From the NCBI RefSeq assembly GCF_002078505.1, contig NZ_LUAV01000020.1, positions 1 to 64,000 of the forward strand: DNA of 64,000 nt, given 5' to 3'. Under the pieces are notes generated by a model. That model was not told where the DNA came from, did not search any database, and saw only the letters and a program-made list of their open reading frames with translations. The stretch comes from Ensifer aridi (GTDB lineage: Bacteria > Pseudomonadota > Alphaproteobacteria > Rhizobiales > Rhizobiaceae). Made by a program: the position numbers and the translations under genes. Below are positions 54,172-63,416 of the stretch, piece by piece (position 1 is the first letter of the stretch; every line of letters starts with the position of its first letter).

Positions 54172-54471
54172 AGGTTAGGCAGGTGTCATCGCGATCTGCC
54201 CACCCCAAGGGCGCACTCCAATCGGCATACAGGCAAATCAATGTAGGCATCACCCATAGCAAGCCTTCGAACAAGCCTAGACCGCCACTGAATACGCTAT
54301 CGTCCAGGTAAGCGGGCCCTTTCCCGTTAGCACGAATGTTCCCGTTCTGTGCTCAAATGATCGCATAATGTATCGACTGGAACGCTGCGGCGCCGACACC
54401 TCCATCAGAGCTGATGTGCCCGCTGGGGTTAGCTGACCGCTTCACTTGCTATTTCATCCGCTGATGCTATC
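54172..54471. other. intergenic stretch before the toxin-antitoxin pair
   Basis: No gene is supported. The operator palindrome of the next operon begins at 54472. Confidence 0.4.
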
Positions 54472-54489
54472 TGTAGGTAATTACCTACA
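54472..54489. promoter_or_regulatory. 18-bp palindrome, likely antitoxin operator
   Basis: TGTAGGTAATTACCTACA is a perfect 18-bp palindrome directly in front of the GGAGGTGAG ribosome-binding site of the antitoxin gene. Phd/YefM antitoxins autoregulate through such symmetric sites, so this is the probable operator. The regulatory role is inference. Confidence 0.6.
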
Positions 54490-54501
54490 TGGAGGTGAGC
54501 C

Positions 54502-54756
54502 GTGGGTATCACGACCCTTTCCAGCCGAGAGCTGAATCATGACGTGAGTAGCGCTAAGAAGGCAGCCAAAGGCGGCCCGGTTATCATAACTGACCGCGGC
54601 AAGCCTTCCCACGTCCTAATGACCTATGATGAATTCGAGCGCTTGACAGGTAAGCACCGCAGCCTTGTCGACGCTCTTGCCATGCCTGGCCTCTCGGCGA
54701 TCGATTTTGAGCCGCACCGCGTTGAAATCGGGCCGCGCGAAGTGGACTTGTCTTGA
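54502..54756 (+). CDS. Phd/YefM-family antitoxin
   Basis: The GTG start has an excellent GGAGGTGAG site. The 84-residue protein has the antitoxin core ITTLSSRELNHDVSSAKKAAK, followed by strand GPVIITDRGKPSHVLMTYDEFERL, which is the Phd/YefM fold. The C-terminal 25 residues form the toxin-binding tail. It overlaps the toxin gene by 4 bp. It should neutralise the PIN toxin next to it and bind the palindrome upstream. Confidence 0.85.
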   Translation: MGITTLSSRELNHDVSSAKKAAKGGPVIITDRGKPSHVLMTYDEFERLTGKHRSLVDALAMPGLSAIDFEPHRVEIGPREVDLS

Positions 54757-55175
54757 GATACCTGCTGGATACCAACGTCGTTTCCGAATTGCGCAAGGTC
54801 GGCGACGGCAAGGCCGATGCCAATGTAGTGGCGTGGATCGGAGCGGAGGATGCGAAGCGCTTCTTCCTTTCGGCGATCACGATTCTTGAGCTGGAGCGCG
54901 GTGTACTCGGGGTACAGCGCCGGGACGCTACACAAGGCGCTCGGCTGCGTTCTTGGCTTGACAGTCACGTGCGCCCGGAATTCGCCGACCGAATTCTGCC
55001 GGTTGACGATGCGGTTGCGACACGTTGCGCGCACCTGCACATCCCCGACCGGCGCAACGAGGCCGACGCGCTGATTGCGGCGACGGCTCTCGTCCACGAC
55101 ATGATCGTCGTGACGCGAAACATCAGAGACTTCGAAGGCACTGGCGTCGTCGTTGTTGATCCTTGGCAACGCTGA
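54753..55175 (+). CDS. PIN-domain RNase toxin (VapC-type)
   Basis: The TTG start at 54753 lies inside the antitoxin stop, so translation is coupled. The 140-residue PIN domain has the acidic catalytic set: Asp6 in LLDTNVVSEL, Glu in ELERGVLG, Asp in EADALIAATA and Asp in TRNIRDF. PIN toxins cleave tRNA or rRNA sites. The pairing with a Phd-type antitoxin is common in alphaproteobacteria. It is intact. The precise RNA target is unknown. Confidence 0.85.
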   Translation: MRYLLDTNVVSELRKVGDGKADANVVAWIGAEDAKRFFLSAITILELERGVLGVQRRDATQGARLRSWLDSHVRPEFADRILPVDDAVATRCAHLHIPDRRNEADALIAATALVHDMIVVTRNIRDFEGTGVVVVDPWQR

Positions 55176-55421
55176 ACCGAGCGACCTCGATTGCAGGGTC
55201 GACCGATCGAACCCGTTCAAGGCGAAGGGCTTGATTGGCCGACTCATGGGCTGCCGTCCCACGTTCGGATGATGCTGAAGGACGCAGTGGTGGTCCTGCC
55301 GTACGTCTCGTAGACCGGAAGGAGCACCGAGCGGAAGTTGCACACCTTGCGGATACGCGGGCAAGGGGGAATGTTGGACCTGTTCGAGGCGCCCATCGGC
55401 AGTCATTTCGACGCTTGCAGT

Positions 55422-57311
55422 TTAACGCGACACACACTCCTGGAGGCGCAGCGGCTTCTCGATCTTCGCAAGAGCCTCGGGCGTGGCACAGGCGGGAAAG
55501 CCGGCAAGGCGCATCGTGTCGATGAAGCGCTGGCGCTCGGCATCGTTCCAGAAGGCCTCGTTCGCGATCGACTCAATGGTCAAAGTCGGGTGCGTCGCGC
55601 GCGCCCGGGCGACCAACGCCGCCGCCTCCTCCCGCCGCCCCGCGGCGGCGAGCGCCCCTGCATGGGCCGACCAACTCCAGAGATTGTGCCGCGCTGTTCC
55701 CAGCCGCTCGAACATCGCCACCGCCTCGGCGTAGCGCCCGGCCATGAAATAGGCCAGGGCGAAGGGCCGGTTCGCCCAAGCGGGGTAGTTCGGGTCGAGT
55801 CGGATCGCCCGCTCGACCAGTTCGGCGCCGCGCTCGGGCTTGCCGAAACTTGGCGTCCAGCCGATGTAGAAGATCAGAATCTCTGCGGCGTTCGGCGCCA
55901 AACGCAGCGCCGTCTCGTACTCGGCCTCGGCCCGTGCAAAGTCGCCACGCATGCCGAGACTGCTGCCGTAGACGGCGTGCGCTTCGGGGTCACTTGGGTC
56001 GAGCGCAAGCGCCCGCTCGGCTGCGGCTTGGGCCAGGTTCCGGTTTCGCTCCGGCTCGACCCCGAAACTGGCCAGCAGCGAGTGCGTGTGGAAGAGCTCG
56101 ATCCAGCCGCGGGCAAGGCCGGGGTCGGACTTCACCGCCCGGGTCAGCAGCCCGAGCGCCGCCTCGAGGTTCACCCGGTCGACCTGCTCCAGCCTTTCGG
56201 TGCCGAGCAGATAGAGCTCGTAGGCGTTGAGGTTGCTGGGCGCCTTGCGGTGGGCCGCCATCCGGCCGGTCTCCTGGATCAGCCCGGCGCCGCCGCCGAG
56301 ACGGTTCGCGATCTGCTCGGCGATCTCGGTCTGGATGGCAAATACCTCGTTGTCCGGCCGATCCCATCGCTGCGACCAGAGATGGCGCGCGGTCTTCGTG
56401 TCGATGAGCTGCGCGGTGATCCGCACCCGGTCCGCCTCGCGCGCAATCGAGCCTTCGACCACAAAGCCGACGTCGAGCGCCTTGCCGACCTCGCGAACAT
56501 CTACCGATTTTCCTTTGTAAGTCTCGGTCGAGTTTCGCGCGATGACCTGAAACTCCGGAAACCGCGCCAGGTCGGTGATAACGTCCTCGGTGAGACCATC
56601 AGCGAGGCGGCCGGTCGCCTCGTCGCCGTCATAATTGTCAAATGGCAGTACCGCCACGGACGGCTTGCCGACTACTGCCGCCGTCGGCCAGAATTGCCAC
56701 ACCAAGCCGACCAGAACCGGGACAAGGATGGAAACGACTACTGCCGCCCAACCCCAGCGCGGAAACGATGACCGCGCTGGTCGGCGTCGGGCTTGTCCCT
56801 CAAGGAGGACGCGGAAGGCCTGCACCGGCTCGGCGATGTTCTTCACCTTCTGCTCGCCCATCGGCTCTAAGCCGAAGGCCAGCTTCTTCTCAACCTCCTT
56901 GGCTACCTTCCCCGAGACACAGACCCCACCCGGGTCTGCCAGCTGCTGAAGCCTGGCCGCGACATTGACGCCTTCTCCATACCGGTCTTCGCCCTCGACA
57001 ATCACCTCGCCGAGATTGATCCCGATCCTGACCTGGATCCGCTGATCCTCGGGAACGGCGCCGTTCCGTTCCACCAGCCCGCGCTGCAGCGCGACGGCGC
57101 ATTCCACGGCATCCACGACGCTGCCAAATTCGGCGAGCATCCCGTCGCCCATAAGTTTGAAAATGTGGCCGTGATGCCGGGCGATCTCCGGCTCGAACAG
57201 TTCCTTACGACCGGCACGAAGGCGCTCAAAAGTACCCGCTTCGTCGCGTTCCATCAGGGCTGAATAGCCCACGACGTCTGCCGCGAGAATCGTGGAAAGC
57301 TTGCGGTCCAT
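55422..57311 (-). CDS. class III cyclase - TolB-like - TPR protein
   Basis: The 629-residue protein starts with a class III cyclase domain (about 5-165) with the metal sites AADVVGYSAL and MGDGMLAEFG. A transmembrane helix follows (about 185-207), then a TolB/FlgO-like periplasmic domain (about 218-330, PSVAVLPFDN and LSRARVR-like strand pattern), and TPR repeats (about 380-600). Rhizobial genomes carry many such paralogues. It makes cAMP or a related nucleotide in response to an envelope signal. It lies on its own strand and is separated from its neighbours, so it is probably monocistronic. Confidence 0.85.
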   Translation of the reverse strand: MDRKLSTILAADVVGYSALMERDEAGTFERLRAGRKELFEPEIARHHGHIFKLMGDGMLAEFGSVVDAVECAVALQRGLVERNGAVPEDQRIQVRIGINLGEVIVEGEDRYGEGVNVAARLQQLADPGGVCVSGKVAKEVEKKLAFGLEPMGEQKVKNIAEPVQAFRVLLEGQARRRPARSSFPRWGWAAVVVSILVPVLVGLVWQFWPTAAVVGKPSVAVLPFDNYDGDEATGRLADGLTEDVITDLARFPEFQVIARNSTETYKGKSVDVREVGKALDVGFVVEGSIAREADRVRITAQLIDTKTARHLWSQRWDRPDNEVFAIQTEIAEQIANRLGGGAGLIQETGRMAAHRKAPSNLNAYELYLLGTERLEQVDRVNLEAALGLLTRAVKSDPGLARGWIELFHTHSLLASFGVEPERNRNLAQAAAERALALDPSDPEAHAVYGSSLGMRGDFARAEAEYETALRLAPNAAEILIFYIGWTPSFGKPERGAELVERAIRLDPNYPAWANRPFALAYFMAGRYAEAVAMFERLGTARHNLWSWSAHAGALAAAGRREEAAALVARARATHPTLTIESIANEAFWNDAERQRFIDTMRLAGFPACATPEALAKIEKPLRLQECVSR

Positions 57312-57769
57312 TTGTTCATGCCCAGCGCGGCCTGATTATAAAATTGGTCACACTGAAAGGAAACCTCTGACCCGCTCTTCATTCCCATTCGAGACGATCG
57401 AGCCTGATGTGGCAGGTGTGTCGGGTTCAGTTGAGAACCGATGCCCCCGACCATTCTCTTTGAGAGCTCCGAGCGCGTTGGGTGCCGGTCGGCATGGTGG
57501 CAGCGAAGCGGTTACCCAGGAACAATTTAGCGCCTGATGGATTACTAGGTGCTATTTCACAATCCGGAGCGGTGTCAGTCGTCCGACACGCAAGAAAACA
57601 GCGCCGGCGAGACGGCGGCCACTGCCGCAAGTCAGCCAACCCTAGGAGGATTTCAGAGGGGGCACCGCGAGCGGCTCCCCTCGGTCTGGATCCCTCCCAT
57701 GATTACTACCTGACACCGAGTAACGTCGAGCGGGTCGCGAGGCACCACCGGCAGAACAGGGACAGCGTA
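57312..57769. other. intergenic region before a zinc-ribbon gene
   Basis: No supported gene. The 57482-57769 stretch is open in the frame of the next gene but lacks any motif, and its Arg-rich composition is unlike protein. Confidence 0.4.
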
Positions 57770-57970
57770 ATGGCTCAGAAGTCCAAGCAAACGACCGGAT
57801 CCAATACCCGGCCCAGTTCATCCAATCCGGACGAGGTTCCCGCCGGCACGCTCGGTTCGGGCGAGAACATCTGCCGCCGCTGCGCGGGAACAGGCAAGCT
57901 CGACGGCGAGGCATGCCCAGACTGCGGCGGGACGGGTAAGGTGATCACTCCGGTCGGTGGCGCCGGGTGA
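57770..57970 (+). CDS. 66-residue zinc-ribbon protein
   Basis: The ATG at 57770 opens a 66-residue protein. The N-terminal 30 residues are Ser/Pro/Thr-rich and disordered. Residues 35-57 carry two CXXC pairs, CRRCAGTGKL and CPDCGGTGK, separated by 9 residues, as in the DnaJ zinc-finger. This small family is frequent in rhizobia. Function unknown; it probably binds zinc and a protein partner. It overlaps the 3' end of the convergent membrane-protein gene by 26 bp. Confidence 0.65.
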   Translation: MAQKSKQTTGSNTRPSSSNPDEVPAGTLGSGENICRRCAGTGKLDGEACPDCGGTGKVITPVGGAG

Positions 57971-58448
57971 GGTGTCTTGAGGTGGAATTGGCGCCTTGAG
58001 GTGGGCGATGCCATTTCCGTGATGCCATCCCGCCCAGCGCCAAGCCGAGCGCCATTGCGGCGAAGGTCGCGCCGACCGATCGCTTCGAAAGTACCGTCTC
58101 CCAGCCGGGCGTCAGCCGCTTCGGTACGAGGCGATAGTCAACCAGGGCCGCAAGCGCGGCGGTCAGCGCCGCTTTCCGCAATACCGTGGTCGGTGCTTTG
58201 GAGTGGCCGGCCGCCAACCATGCTTCAAAGGGCAGGGCCCAGAAGATCGCCGAGAGGTGATGGGTGCAGTAGCCGAGCAACGTGTGCCTGGCGTCCGCGA
58301 TCCTGACGCGGCCGGCATTCTCGCCATGGAGCCAATGGCTGGTCGCACTGGTCGGCTGGAAGGCGCTCCTTCCTTCCGATCTTGCGAGCAGCGCCAGCGC
58401 AGCCGTCGTAACGATGCTTGTGACACTGCCGCTCATGACGGCCGCCAT
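57945..58448 (-). CDS. small membrane protein downstream of the P450
   Basis: The 167-residue protein has three or four hydrophobic stretches (about 5-22, 60-75, 95-110 and 125-145). It is presumably an inner-membrane protein. It overlaps the 3' end of the P450 reading frame by 224 bp in another frame, which suggests that the P450 frame has lost its normal stop. I recognise no motif. The start at 58448 has only a weak ribosome-binding site; 58436 is an alternative. Confidence 0.55.
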   Translation of the reverse strand: MAAVMSGSVTSIVTTAALALLARSEGRSAFQPTSATSHWLHGENAGRVRIADARHTLLGYCTHHLSAIFWALPFEAWLAAGHSKAPTTVLRKAALTAALAALVDYRLVPKRLTPGWETVLSKRSVGATFAAMALGLALGGMASRKWHRPPQGANSTSRHLTRRHRPE

Positions 58449-59802
58449 TGCCGTTTCTTGCCAGCCTGGAATGCTGCCGCTGTTCCCGGATCGCGGCGCT
58501 GATGCGCTGGTCGGGTAACAATCGCGTGCGCATTATCGGCTTGCTGGCATGGGAGATTGGCCGCACATCGCGCATGACGAACCCGCTTTTTGGCCGTGCC
58601 GGAATTCGCGACAGGTCGAGCGTGAGGTCCTGTTCCGGCACTTCGTAGGACATACCTTGCGTCAACAGGCGAATGGCCTGCTTCGTCAGTTCCACCGTGA
58701 AGGCCTCTCCGGGGCAGCGATGGGTGAGCTCGGCTTCGCCGCCGCCTTGCGGGATGAAGTCGAAACCCTGTGTCGTCCAGGAAATCTGCCGCTCCGGATC
58801 AAAACGGTCCGGGGCGTGGAAACGGCGGGCGTCATGATTGGTCCCGTAAAGGTCGAGCATCACCCACTCGCCCTCCCGGAACCGGTATCCTTGCCACTCA
58901 AAGGCCTTCACCGCCCGTCCGCCGACCAGCGGGAAGAAGGGATAGGCCCTGCGGACTTCCTCCGCGAAAGTTTCGAGATGGCGTTCATCGCCGGCCGCAA
59001 ATTGCTCCCGCCACTCGGGGCGATCGCGCAGCGCCATGGCCGCGAACATGATGTATCTTGCCACGGCGACGATCGGGCGAAGCAGGTTTATCACTTCGAC
59101 CGCCGCACTGCTGACATCGAGCAGCTTGCGGTCCGCGTCGCGATGTTCCGCGACGATGCGAAGCGGTGCTGTCCCGGGCAGGACGAGGTCGCCGGGGCGC
59201 ACCCGCCGGATAAGCGAGCGCGCCCAGCGTTCCGTGCGCTTGCGCAGCAGGAGCGCGCGCAGGGTGGCGGGGCCGACGCTTCCGGCATTCTCGATCATCG
59301 CGCTGAACTCCCGGCATAATTTTTCCGGGTCATGCAGTTCCGTTGGAATGCCGGCCCAAGCGCAGGCCGCTCGCGTCAGCACCAGTTGCGCCTCGTCGAA
59401 CAGGACGATCTCGTCGCGTGCCTTCCAACTCTCCAGCGCCCGTAGCCATTCTTGCGTGAACAACCGCCGCATCGATTCCAGCTTTTCCTGCTCGCGCAAC
59501 AGCGACGGGAACATCGCTTTACGGCGCCTGTGGGCGGGGCCTTCCAGTTGCTGGACACTTCGCTTGCCCTGCAGGAGCCGGAGCGTCGTCCACGGCATCG
59601 CTCCCTGACGGGTGAAACACTCCGAGCCGTAGAACATCTCCGCAGCCGCGGCCCCGCGAAGGCAGACGGCCCTCCTGAGCATGATGCGCGTAGCGAAAAT
59701 ATCCGTGCCGAACCGATCGCACCGGCGCGAGATGAACTCATAGCCGTCTCTCAGAAGGGCGAGGGTGCTGTCGAAAGCGGTGTCGCGCGGAATGGCCGTC
59801 AT
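58225..59802 (-). CDS. CYP152-type fatty-acid peroxygenase P450, 3' extended
   Basis: The ATG at 59802 has GGAGAAG upstream. The haem signature QGGGEAELTHRCPGE contains the proximal Cys363. The I-helix lacks the usual acid-alcohol pair and has Arg242-Pro243 (LLRPIVAV) instead, the hallmark of CYP152 peroxygenases, where the Arg binds the fatty-acid carboxylate and H2O2 replaces a reductase. The normal end is near GFVMRDVR (about residue 425). The frame continues about 100 residues over the start of the next gene, with basic low-complexity sequence, so a stop was probably lost or the frame shifted near 58510. It lies close to a ferredoxin-cyclase-Rieske gene. Confidence 0.8.
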   Translation of the reverse strand: MTAIPRDTAFDSTLALLRDGYEFISRRCDRFGTDIFATRIMLRRAVCLRGAAAAEMFYGSECFTRQGAMPWTTLRLLQGKRSVQQLEGPAHRRRKAMFPSLLREQEKLESMRRLFTQEWLRALESWKARDEIVLFDEAQLVLTRAACAWAGIPTELHDPEKLCREFSAMIENAGSVGPATLRALLLRKRTERWARSLIRRVRPGDLVLPGTAPLRIVAEHRDADRKLLDVSSAAVEVINLLRPIVAVARYIMFAAMALRDRPEWREQFAAGDERHLETFAEEVRRAYPFFPLVGGRAVKAFEWQGYRFREGEWVMLDLYGTNHDARRFHAPDRFDPERQISWTTQGFDFIPQGGGEAELTHRCPGEAFTVELTKQAIRLLTQGMSYEVPEQDLTLDLSRIPARPKSGFVMRDVRPISHASKPIMRTRLLPDQRISAAIREQRQHSRLARNGNGGRHERQCHKHRYDGCAGAARKIGRKERLPADQCDQPLAPWRECRPRQDRGRQAHVARLLHPSPLGDLLGPAL

Positions 59803-59962
59803 TTCAATCTTCTCCGGCTTCACACCCAATCACCGCCCCGCCGCTATGTTCCGGCAGCTGCCGATAAGTCTGGGAAAATAGCCGACAACGTTTCCACTGG
59901 CCTCCGGTAAGTCGCCGCGCATGGACTGGCATCGACGGAGGGCCGCTAAAAGGTCCCGAAAC

Positions 59963-61345
59963 TTAGTCGAGGCCGATCCAGACAAATCCGTCCTGTTGTC
60001 GGCAAGGGTAAATGGCCAGCTTGGCGCGGTTTTTCGAAATGTCACCCGCGTATTCATAGCCGGGCGCAGTGCCATCCTGCTGCAACTGCGCCCATTGCCT
60101 GATTTCACCAGTGAGCAGGTCAAAACAGCTCTGATGCCATCGGCAGACCAGGCCAAGATCGCTGGTGATGGTGCTTTCGGTGTGTGGGAGTTGCAGCCCC
60201 TCAACCTGGGCTGGACTGCGGCGTTCGTAGAGCGGCAGATGTAGGTGCGGGCAGGCGTTGTTGAAGGCGCAATAGCCGTCCGCTCCGCGAAAGACGACGA
60301 CGTCGTAGTCTTCGAAGTCGAGAATCCGTCGTTCGTGCAGTTGAAGTTCGTCTTCCGCAAAAGCGCGAATCCATCTTCTGCCGCCCTGCCGGACCGTTTC
60401 GCGGGGAGGTTTGGCGTTAAGTTCCGCGTCGATTTCAGGCTTCAGGCCGACGACTTCGAACAGACTCGTACGCTCCCCGGTACCGCGTAGGCGCACTCTA
60501 AGGAAATCGCCGATTTCCACCTTGTCGGCGATCTCGTCGCGGAGCGACTCGGAGATCAGCAGACGCGTACCGGCCTCCTTGTTGGCAGCCTCGATCCGAC
60601 TTGCCACGTTGACCACGTCACCGACGGCAGTCAGACGTCCGTGTCCCGCAAAACCCAAGGTGCCGATGACGGCCTCGCCGTAGTTGAGGCCAATGCGAAT
60701 ATCGAAATCGATGCCATACATCGAGGCGAAGAAGGGCTTTAGACGATCGACCGTGCCAAGGGTCTGGAGTGCCGCGTTGATGGCGCGCAGCGGGGCGTCG
60801 GGCTGGTCGTTCATTCCGAATACGGCCATTAGCCCGTCACCGATGAAATTGTCGATGAAACCGCCGTTCTGCTCGATGATGTCGCCGACCTGCGCGAAGT
60901 AGCGATTGAGCAGATACATCACGTCATACGGAGAAAGCGTCTCCGACAGCGCCGTGAAATTGGCGATGTCGCTGAAGAACACCGCAACGTGCTTGGCTTC
61001 CCCGGACTTTGTCTCGGCAGAGGCGCCAAGCTGGCTGGTGATCATCATGTCAGTTTCATCCAACACCAGACGCCGGACGCGAAGGTCGCCTCCCGGTTTA
61101 AGCTGGCAAGCCAGCCGGACCTCCTTTGCCAATCTCAACCGGTCCGCCATGGCAGCCTCAGCAGAGTTCCGAGCTGGGCAGGCCTCCAGGCCCGCCAGGA
61201 TCCACACGCGGCAGGTCGAGCATTTAGCCCGGCCGCCGCACGCATGTGCAAACGGCACGCCCGATCTCAGAGCGGCCTCGAGTACCGATTCGTCGGCGGC
61301 CACGTCGAAATCCATCTGATCGGGCAGGGCGGTTACTCTGGTCAT
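59963..61345 (-). CDS. ferredoxin - class III cyclase - Rieske protein
   Basis: The start is the ATG at 61345; the frame continues upstream but without motifs. The 460-residue protein begins with a plant-type [2Fe-2S] ferredoxin domain (about 10-95): CGGRAKCSTC gives Cys-x5-Cys-x2-Cys, and the last Cys lies in LACQLK. A class III cyclase domain follows (about 120-300) with FSDIANFT and FIGDGLMAVFG. A Rieske domain (about 350-455) has CPH and CRWH. The cyclase is therefore flanked by two iron-sulfur modules, which suggests redox or oxygen control of cAMP synthesis. It is separated from the P450 start by 160 bp. Domain calls are strong; the signal is inference. Confidence 0.85.
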   Translation of the reverse strand: MTRVTALPDQMDFDVAADESVLEAALRSGVPFAHACGGRAKCSTCRVWILAGLEACPARNSAEAAMADRLRLAKEVRLACQLKPGGDLRVRRLVLDETDMMITSQLGASAETKSGEAKHVAVFFSDIANFTALSETLSPYDVMYLLNRYFAQVGDIIEQNGGFIDNFIGDGLMAVFGMNDQPDAPLRAINAALQTLGTVDRLKPFFASMYGIDFDIRIGLNYGEAVIGTLGFAGHGRLTAVGDVVNVASRIEAANKEAGTRLLISESLRDEIADKVEIGDFLRVRLRGTGERTSLFEVVGLKPEIDAELNAKPPRETVRQGGRRWIRAFAEDELQLHERRILDFEDYDVVVFRGADGYCAFNNACPHLHLPLYERRSPAQVEGLQLPHTESTITSDLGLVCRWHQSCFDLLTGEIRQWAQLQQDGTAPGYEYAGDISKNRAKLAIYPCRQQDGFVWIGLD

Positions 61346-61582
61346 GACCGGACACGGCTCCGCCGGGTTGGCTGAGATTCTAACACCAATAGCGCGGGCA
61401 ATCGAATCCTGCACGAGCAGGGCTGCGACATGCGCTAAGACCACCCCCGGCAGTTGGTCCACGCCTCGGTTCCGATTAGCTTGGCGCTGAACACGGCGCG
61501 CAATGGGACAAGGTGGCGATCGCGCACTGGAACACATGGTTGCCTAGCGGCTTACCTCTGTTGAACAGAAAGGAAGCGATCG

Positions 61583-61804
61583 ATGAAGGAATTCATAAGA
61601 AGCTTGGCGGCTGAACTGGCCCCGGTTTGGATGACGCAGCGGGAACCGCAACGCGAAGGCGAACCGCCTCTACCGGCGCCCGGTCGCGAGCCGCATCCCG
61701 ATGACGGACTCGGCAAGGAACCAGCTCCGGAGCCCGAAACTATTCCACCACTTGATCCAGACGAGCAGGATCGGCCGATCACGCCAGTGCCCCCGGTTCG
61801 CTGA
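61583..61804 (+). CDS. small proline-rich protein
   Basis: The ATG at 61583 has AAAGGAAGCG upstream. The 73-residue product has an amphipathic N terminus (KEFIRSLAAELAPVW) and a Pro/Glu-rich disordered remainder. It has no recognisable domain. The good ribosome-binding site is the main support. Function unknown. Confidence 0.45.
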   Translation: MKEFIRSLAAELAPVWMTQREPQREGEPPLPAPGREPHPDDGLGKEPAPEPETIPPLDPDEQDRPITPVPPVR

Positions 61805-62214
61805 GTCGATTTCGGGTGCGTGAGGCTTGGCAAGGCCGACGGATACCTGCGCGCTGAAGCCCGCTGCTGCTGGGCTCTTTCGTGCCCGTCGTTGCCGAGT
61901 ATCGGCGGACGCTGCGACGATCCGGCTTGTCAGCTCAATTCTCCACCACTACCGAAGGCGATTCGATCAGTTTCTTCTCCCCTGTTGCCGCATTCCGGGT
62001 CAGACTCAACTTGGATCGGTTGCAGGTATTTCGGTCGGTAAGAGCGAGTCTGATTGGGCAACCCTGGTTGTCGACAGATTTCGGTCGTCTGTTCTTGCCA
62101 AAATCGGATCTAGCGCCTCATCCTCATTGCCGGAGTCTCGCCGACTTTCTATTGTCGGTACTCAGCCCACGTGCGCCAGCCTGAGGAATACTGGACAGCG
62201 AGTCGCAGCTTGAG
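61805..62214. other. intergenic stretch without a supported gene
   Basis: Several short overlapping frames exist (61827-62213 the longest) but none has a motif or ribosome-binding site. Confidence 0.4.
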
Positions 62215-63174
62215 ATGTTTCCCGCGCCCCTCGAGGCGAACGATGATGTTGTCGTGGCGCTTCACGCGCCGTCGAAACGGCGGCACGGGACTAGGCTCGA
62301 CAATGAGAGCATGGCGCAACTTCTCGAACAGAGCGGAGACTATCGTGTCCTGCGGAAGCTGGTACCCCGGAAGATCGTCGCTGCTCCGCGGCTCGGATTT
62401 GCGCGGATTGGAGTGATCGTCGACAGCGAGACCACTGGCCTCGACCATCGCAAGGACGAAATCATTGAGATCGGTGCTGTCGCGTTCACATTTGATGATG
62501 CCGGCAGTATCGGCGATGTTATTGCCGTCTACGGCGGCCTGCAACAGCCGACCAATCCGATTCCGGCCGAGATCACTCGTCTAACCGGCATCACCGACGA
62601 GATGGTGGCCGGCCGAGCGATAGACCCCGACCAGTTGCGCGCCGTTATAGAGCCGGCCGATCTCGTCATTGCTCATAATGCGGGCTTCGACCGACCATTC
62701 TGTGAGGCTTTTTCCCCCATCTTCGCCGGGAAGGCCTGGGCCTGCTCGGTTTCGGAAATCGATTGGGCATCGCGCGGTTTTGAAGGAACCAAGCTCTGAT
62801 ACCTGATCGGGCAGGCGGGCTATTTTCATGAGGGGCATCGGGCAGTGGATGACTGCTTTGCTCTGCTGGAGGTTCTCGCACAGGGTAGGGGAGAACCGGG
62901 CCGGTCGCCATTTGCAGAGCTCTATGAAGCAAGTCAGCGATCCCGTGTTCGCATCTTCGCGGAAAACAGTCCGTTTGATATGAAGGACCACCTGAAGACG
63001 CGCGGCTATCGCTGGTCGGATGGCAGTGACGGCCGCCCGAAGTCCTGGTGGATCGAGATTGCGGAAGAGGCACTCGACGACGAGCTTCGGTATCTGCGCT
63101 CGGAAATCTATCGCTGGGATGAAGCCGACCCACCGATCAAGCGCCTCACTGCAGTTGATCGCTTCAAAGCCTGA
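62215..63174 (+). pseudogene. DnaQ-like 3'-5' exonuclease with in-frame TGA
   Basis: A single frame of 320 codons encodes an ExoX/epsilon-like exonuclease. The first catalytic pair is in IVDSETTGLD (about residue 70) and the second Asp in HNAGFDRP (about residue 156). The last His/Asp is in GHRAVDDC. A TGA at 62797-62799 interrupts the frame between the second and last motif. The sequence continues in the same frame after the stop with conserved-looking protein, so only one base change separates it from a full gene. It is a recent pseudogene, or the stop is read through. Confidence 0.7.
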
Positions 63175-63416
63175 CAGGCATCCGTTGGCCCTCGTAGGGC
63201 TACTGCTTGGGCATGACGCCCTTCCTTACCAGCCACGCCTCGAGGCTGCCCGGACACCTCCGCAGCGTTGCACAAGCGTTGCACGCGCGGATTCTATCGC
63301 CTCTCGAGAGATCGCCAGGGCTAGGCTCTTCTCAAGAGGCCGTCGACCCTCCACAAATCTCGGTCGGCAGATAACCCGCAAAATCAAGGGCTTGTCACTG
63401 CTCAACAAGGGCCGCG

